DNA of 64,000 bases from Parus major. Its lineage: Eukaryota; Chordata; Aves; Passeriformes; Paridae. The stretch lies in contig NC_031770.1 of the NCBI RefSeq assembly GCF_001522545.3, positions 27,457,652-27,521,651 of the forward strand, written 5' to 3'. Positions within the stretch are counted from its first letter, which is position 1. Every line of letters starts with the position of its first letter. Position numbers and translations under genes: made by a program. The notes under the pieces are model-generated. The model was not told the origin of the DNA. It did no database searches and saw only the letters and a list, made by a program, of their open reading frames with translations. Positions 60,856-64,000 of the stretch are shown in pieces.

Positions 60856-61716
60856 GAAAATCAGACTCAAAACAGTAAGTGAATTATATGTGCTAAGACA
60901 CTTCCCTATTTCTTATTTCTCTCCTTTACATCTTGATTGTGGAAACACATTGGGAAGATTGTATATGTATGTTTTGATGTTATTATTATTTGTTATACGT
61001 GTTGAGAAGAACTTTCTTAGCTTGCTAACTAAATACTTATAATGAAATTTTGTTTGCCATAGCAACATTTGTATTGTAACAATACGATTTCAAATCTTTT
61101 GGAGTCTAAGTTTGATCACAAATATTTTGAAATTCAACCTGAATATTTTAGAAAGGTTAATGATTCATTTTCCTTGATTAGATGATCACTTGCAATGCAA
61201 GTATTGGTAAGTATTTAAATTTCTGAATTTTGTAAAAATATATGCATGTGGCTTCAAAATTTGCCTTTCAAGTTTGTGCCAGTTGCAAAATAATCAGGTG
61301 GTAAAACCAGGGAAATACACAAGAGACCTGCATTTAATCTTAACAGAAATAAAGTGAATAAATGTATTTCTTCACAAAAACTTTCTTGGAAGTGTTTGCC
61401 TTGCTCTAATTTGTTTATTCAGCACTCTCATTCCTGCTGAACAAAAAGATTGCTGCAATTTTTCAACAGACATACAAGGAACCAAAATATTAAGCAGTGT
61501 TTTGGGTGGGGGGAGGTGGATTCTGGAGTAGGCCCTCTGGCAACAGATCAGGAAAACATTTAAATTCTTGCCTTTTCAAGGCAGCAAAACTAAAATATTT
61601 TCTAAGAATGACAGTCACTTTTAATTATTTTCTAAACAAAGGACTTAGGACTGTCAATTTTTTTGTGTGGCCAAATGGGCCCCATGAAGGCTTGACCACA
61701 TCACCATACCAACTAT
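60856..61716. other. Non-coding interval
   Basis: AT-rich, no recognised gene or repeat. Confidence 0.5.
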
Positions 61717-62705
61717 AATCATAGCATCATAGAATGGTTTGGGTTAGAAGACATCTTAAAATTCATCTGGTTTCCAACCCACCTGCCATGGGAAGGGATG
61801 CTCTCCACCCAGGCTGTTCAAAGCCCCATCCAGCCTGGTCTTGAACACTTCCAGGGATGGGGCATTCACAGCTTCCCTGGGCAGCCTGTTTCCAGTGCTT
61901 CATCATGCCCACAGTAAAGAATCTCTTCCTCACAACTAATCTAAACCTACCCTCTTCCACTTTAAAGCCATTCCCCCTTGTCTTATCAATCCATGCCATT
62001 GTAAAAGTCTTCTTCTGTCTCTCCTGCAGCTCTGTTTAGGCACTGGAAGGTGCTATAAGCTCTTCCTGGAGTCTCCTCTTCTCCAGGCTGAACAATTCCA
62101 ACTCCCTCATCCTTTCTTCACAGGAGAAGTGCTCCAGCCCTCTGATTAACTTGTTGGTGTCCTCTGGACTTGCTCCAATAGGTCCATGTCCTTCTTATGT
62201 TGGGGACCTCAGAGCTGGATGCAGGATACAAGTGGGGTTAGACCTGCTTTTGATGTAGCCAAGGACAGGGTTGACTTTCTGGGCTGTGATTGCACATGGC
62301 CAGGTCGTGTTGAGTTTCTTCTCATCCACCAGCATCCCCAGGTCCTTCTCCACAAGGCTGCTTTCAATATGTTCTCTACTCAGCTTGTATTTGTGCCTGG
62401 GATTTCCCCAAGTCACATGCAGGATGTTGGCCTTGTTGAATTTCATGAGGTTCACACAGGCCCACCTATGAAGATTATAAAGGCCCCTCTGCACAGTAGT
62501 CCTTCCCCTCGTCATGTTGACTGAATGACACAGTTTGGTGTCATTAGCAAGCTTGCTGAGGGTCAGTCAATCCCACTGTCCATGTCACAAACTAAGATGT
62601 TAAACAGCAAGAGTCCCAATACTGATACCTGAGGAATGCCACTTATAACTGCTGTCCACTTGGGCATTGAGATATTGACCACAACTGTTAGACTTTAACA
62701 TCCCT
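61717..62705 (-). mobile_element. CR1 LINE 3' end with ORF2 relic
   Basis: The plus strand begins with the CR1 terminal repeat in reverse (ATCATAGAATGGTTTGGGTT), followed by CCAACCCACCTGCCATGGG, CTTCCCTGGGCAGCCTG and CTCCTCTTCTCCAGGCTGAA. The minus-strand frame at 62195-62515 keeps the end of the ORF2 protein, including LMKFNKAN, SSLVEKDLGMLVDEKKLN and ILHPALRSPT-type words. It is 5'-truncated near 62705 and not functional. It is better preserved than the other plus-strand CR1s in the window. Confidence 0.93.
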
Positions 62706-63074
62706 GGTCAGATTAAATACTCTCAAGCATTTCTATTCTTCTACCTAGAACAGATAGAATTAAATAGAATTTCTATACTAATTCTTTATAGATTTTCTAA
62801 TCTATTACATAATTAAATATAATTATATAATAACCATGATAGCTGTTATAATCTTCTTCATGGGAAAGCCACTTAAAGAAAACACATCTCCTGAGAAGGC
62901 AGAACAAGAGTTTGTCACTGCAGACTTTATGCAAAATGTTTTGGAGGATAGTGGCAGAGGGTCGTATCACTTGGAAACACTTCTCACTCTCATAAAACCA
63001 AAGATGCTACCTGTAATTTCTCATCTGTGTCCCATAATTCCAAATAACCCAACCACTTTCCTAAATCCAGGGTA
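62706..63074. other. Non-coding spacer
   Basis: AT-rich with near-repeats of CTATTACATAATTAAATATAA type at about 62800-62830; nothing else seen. Confidence 0.45.
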
Positions 63075-63076
63075 TG

Positions 63077-64000
63077 TGTGCTGGCTTTGCATTAATTGAT
63101 ATTTGGTGAGGAAGGAAGAAGCCACCCACAGAAATTATTTTTCTGAGAGAAGCTGCTAAGAGCTTCCTTTGTGTCTGGAAGAAACTAACTATTGCTGGGT
63201 AGCTCTAAGAACTGACAACCTATTAAACCATTAAGAAGCTAGATCCACCTCTGTGAGAGTCACATTTTAAAGATGGGCAAACCCAGGAAAAGGTCTCACT
63301 TGCTTTTGGAGTTGAAGAGGTAACTGGGCGCCGGTCGGACTGGCCCCACTCCACAGTGGCCTGCATGGTCTTGCGGGGCCCGGACCATGTCTCCAGGCAA
63401 GACATGTATTCCAAATTCTGAAACAATATGAATTGTTTAAGGATTTAAGTATCTGGACTGATTTGTAGACCAGGCCAGGCCCCAGTGGCTGCCGGGCAGG
63501 GGGAGGGGAAGCCATCGGCCCACAGCTGAAATTGAATGAAGCAGGGGCCAGAGATCAGCCATGTGGCCAGAGTAGCCACCACCATTCTGGCCAGGCACCT
63601 TGAGATCTTGGTACAGCCCCCAGTGCAGCCTCAAAGAACTTTCATTGGTGGCCTGGCAGAGATGATACAACTACCCGCAGGCCTGGGCAAGATACTAACT
63701 CTTTCACTGCACAGATGAAACTTGCAAAACATTGATCCTCTCTCGAGTGAGAAAAAAGGATAGAGTGAAGACATGCAGAGAAACAACATGAAAACACCAA
63801 GGTCAGTAAAGGAGTTAAGTCTCAGATGGGAGGAGAATGAGGACATGGGAGTCTTGGGCTGAAATTCGTTAAGTTAGGCCATGAAGATGGACTATGATAC
63901 ATTAGAATATCCTCTTTGATTCATGAAACAATATAGGGGGGATAGAGTTTAAACTGTAGACGTGAGCAGAAGCATCCACAATGAAGCCAAGCATGTTGAA
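63077..64000 (+). mobile_element. Long LTR (ERVL-type), third copy, cut by window end
   Basis: Homologous to 42736-44134 and 49594-51146: shared words include GAGAAGCTGCT, AAGAACTGACA, CTTTCAYT, GGGCAAGATA and AACTCTTTCA. The start is placed at TGTGCTGGCTTTGC. The 3' end lies outside the window, so neither target duplication nor poly(A) signal can be checked. The former CpG core keeps some CpGs (GGGCGCCGGTCGGAC, GCGGGGCCCGG). Confidence 0.78.

Overview
The window looks like gene-free DNA from a bird, most probably a songbird. It carries CR1 non-LTR retrotransposon 3' ends, some fairly young and several very old, and an unusually dense set of endogenous-retrovirus LTRs. Most of those LTRs keep 6-bp target-site duplications (class II/ERVK habit); two long ones have 5-bp duplications (ERVL habit). 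No functional protein-coding gene, tRNA, rRNA or CRISPR array is supported. The open frames seen are short, begin at arbitrary codons, or lie inside repeats. There is a 255-bp run of N at 15182-15436.

Layout. 1-257: 3' end of an LTR cut by the window edge. 258-8883: AT-rich non-coding DNA with a palindrome, a purine/A-rich tract and one ancient CR1. 8890-9506 and 16319-16938: two nearly identical solo LTRs on the minus strand. Between them, a CR1 3' end (about 14513-16195) is interrupted by a 383-bp LTR (14545-14927) and by the N gap. 16990-17800: a likely ERV-derived interspersed sequence. 18290-20965: a broken betaretrovirus-like provirus on the minus strand, with an LTR remnant, gag with capsid and zinc-knuckle parts, and a dUTPase/protease start. 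An inverted scrap of its own U3 sits inside the dUTPase. 22-29 kb: a CR1 piece, two LTRs, a compound pentanucleotide repeat and a reverse-transcriptase remnant. 30.76-31.38 kb: a CpG-rich, LTR-like element with a 103-codon open frame that I cannot assign. 33.75-35.53 kb: three LTRs, all minus. 41.84-45.26 kb: three LTRs, all plus. 47.71-51.89 kb: four LTRs, all minus. 54-63 kb: ancient CR1s, an LTR, a 57-bp minisatellite and a younger CR1. From 63077 to the window end: a third copy of the long CpG-rich LTR.

The parts do not form an operon or a pathway. They record repeated retrovirus insertion, loss of internal regions by LTR-LTR recombination (solo LTRs), nested insertion and slow decay. Together the LTR-derived segments make up roughly a fifth of the window by my tally. 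That is high for ordinary bird autosomes and would fit an ERV-rich region such as the W chromosome or low-recombination DNA; this last point is inference. I found no convincing new biological system. The best leads are the unassigned CpG-rich element at 30.8-31.4 kb, the 1.4-1.55 kb LTR family with a CpG-dense core, the self-inverted U3 insert in the provirus, and the same-strand clustering of the LTRs.
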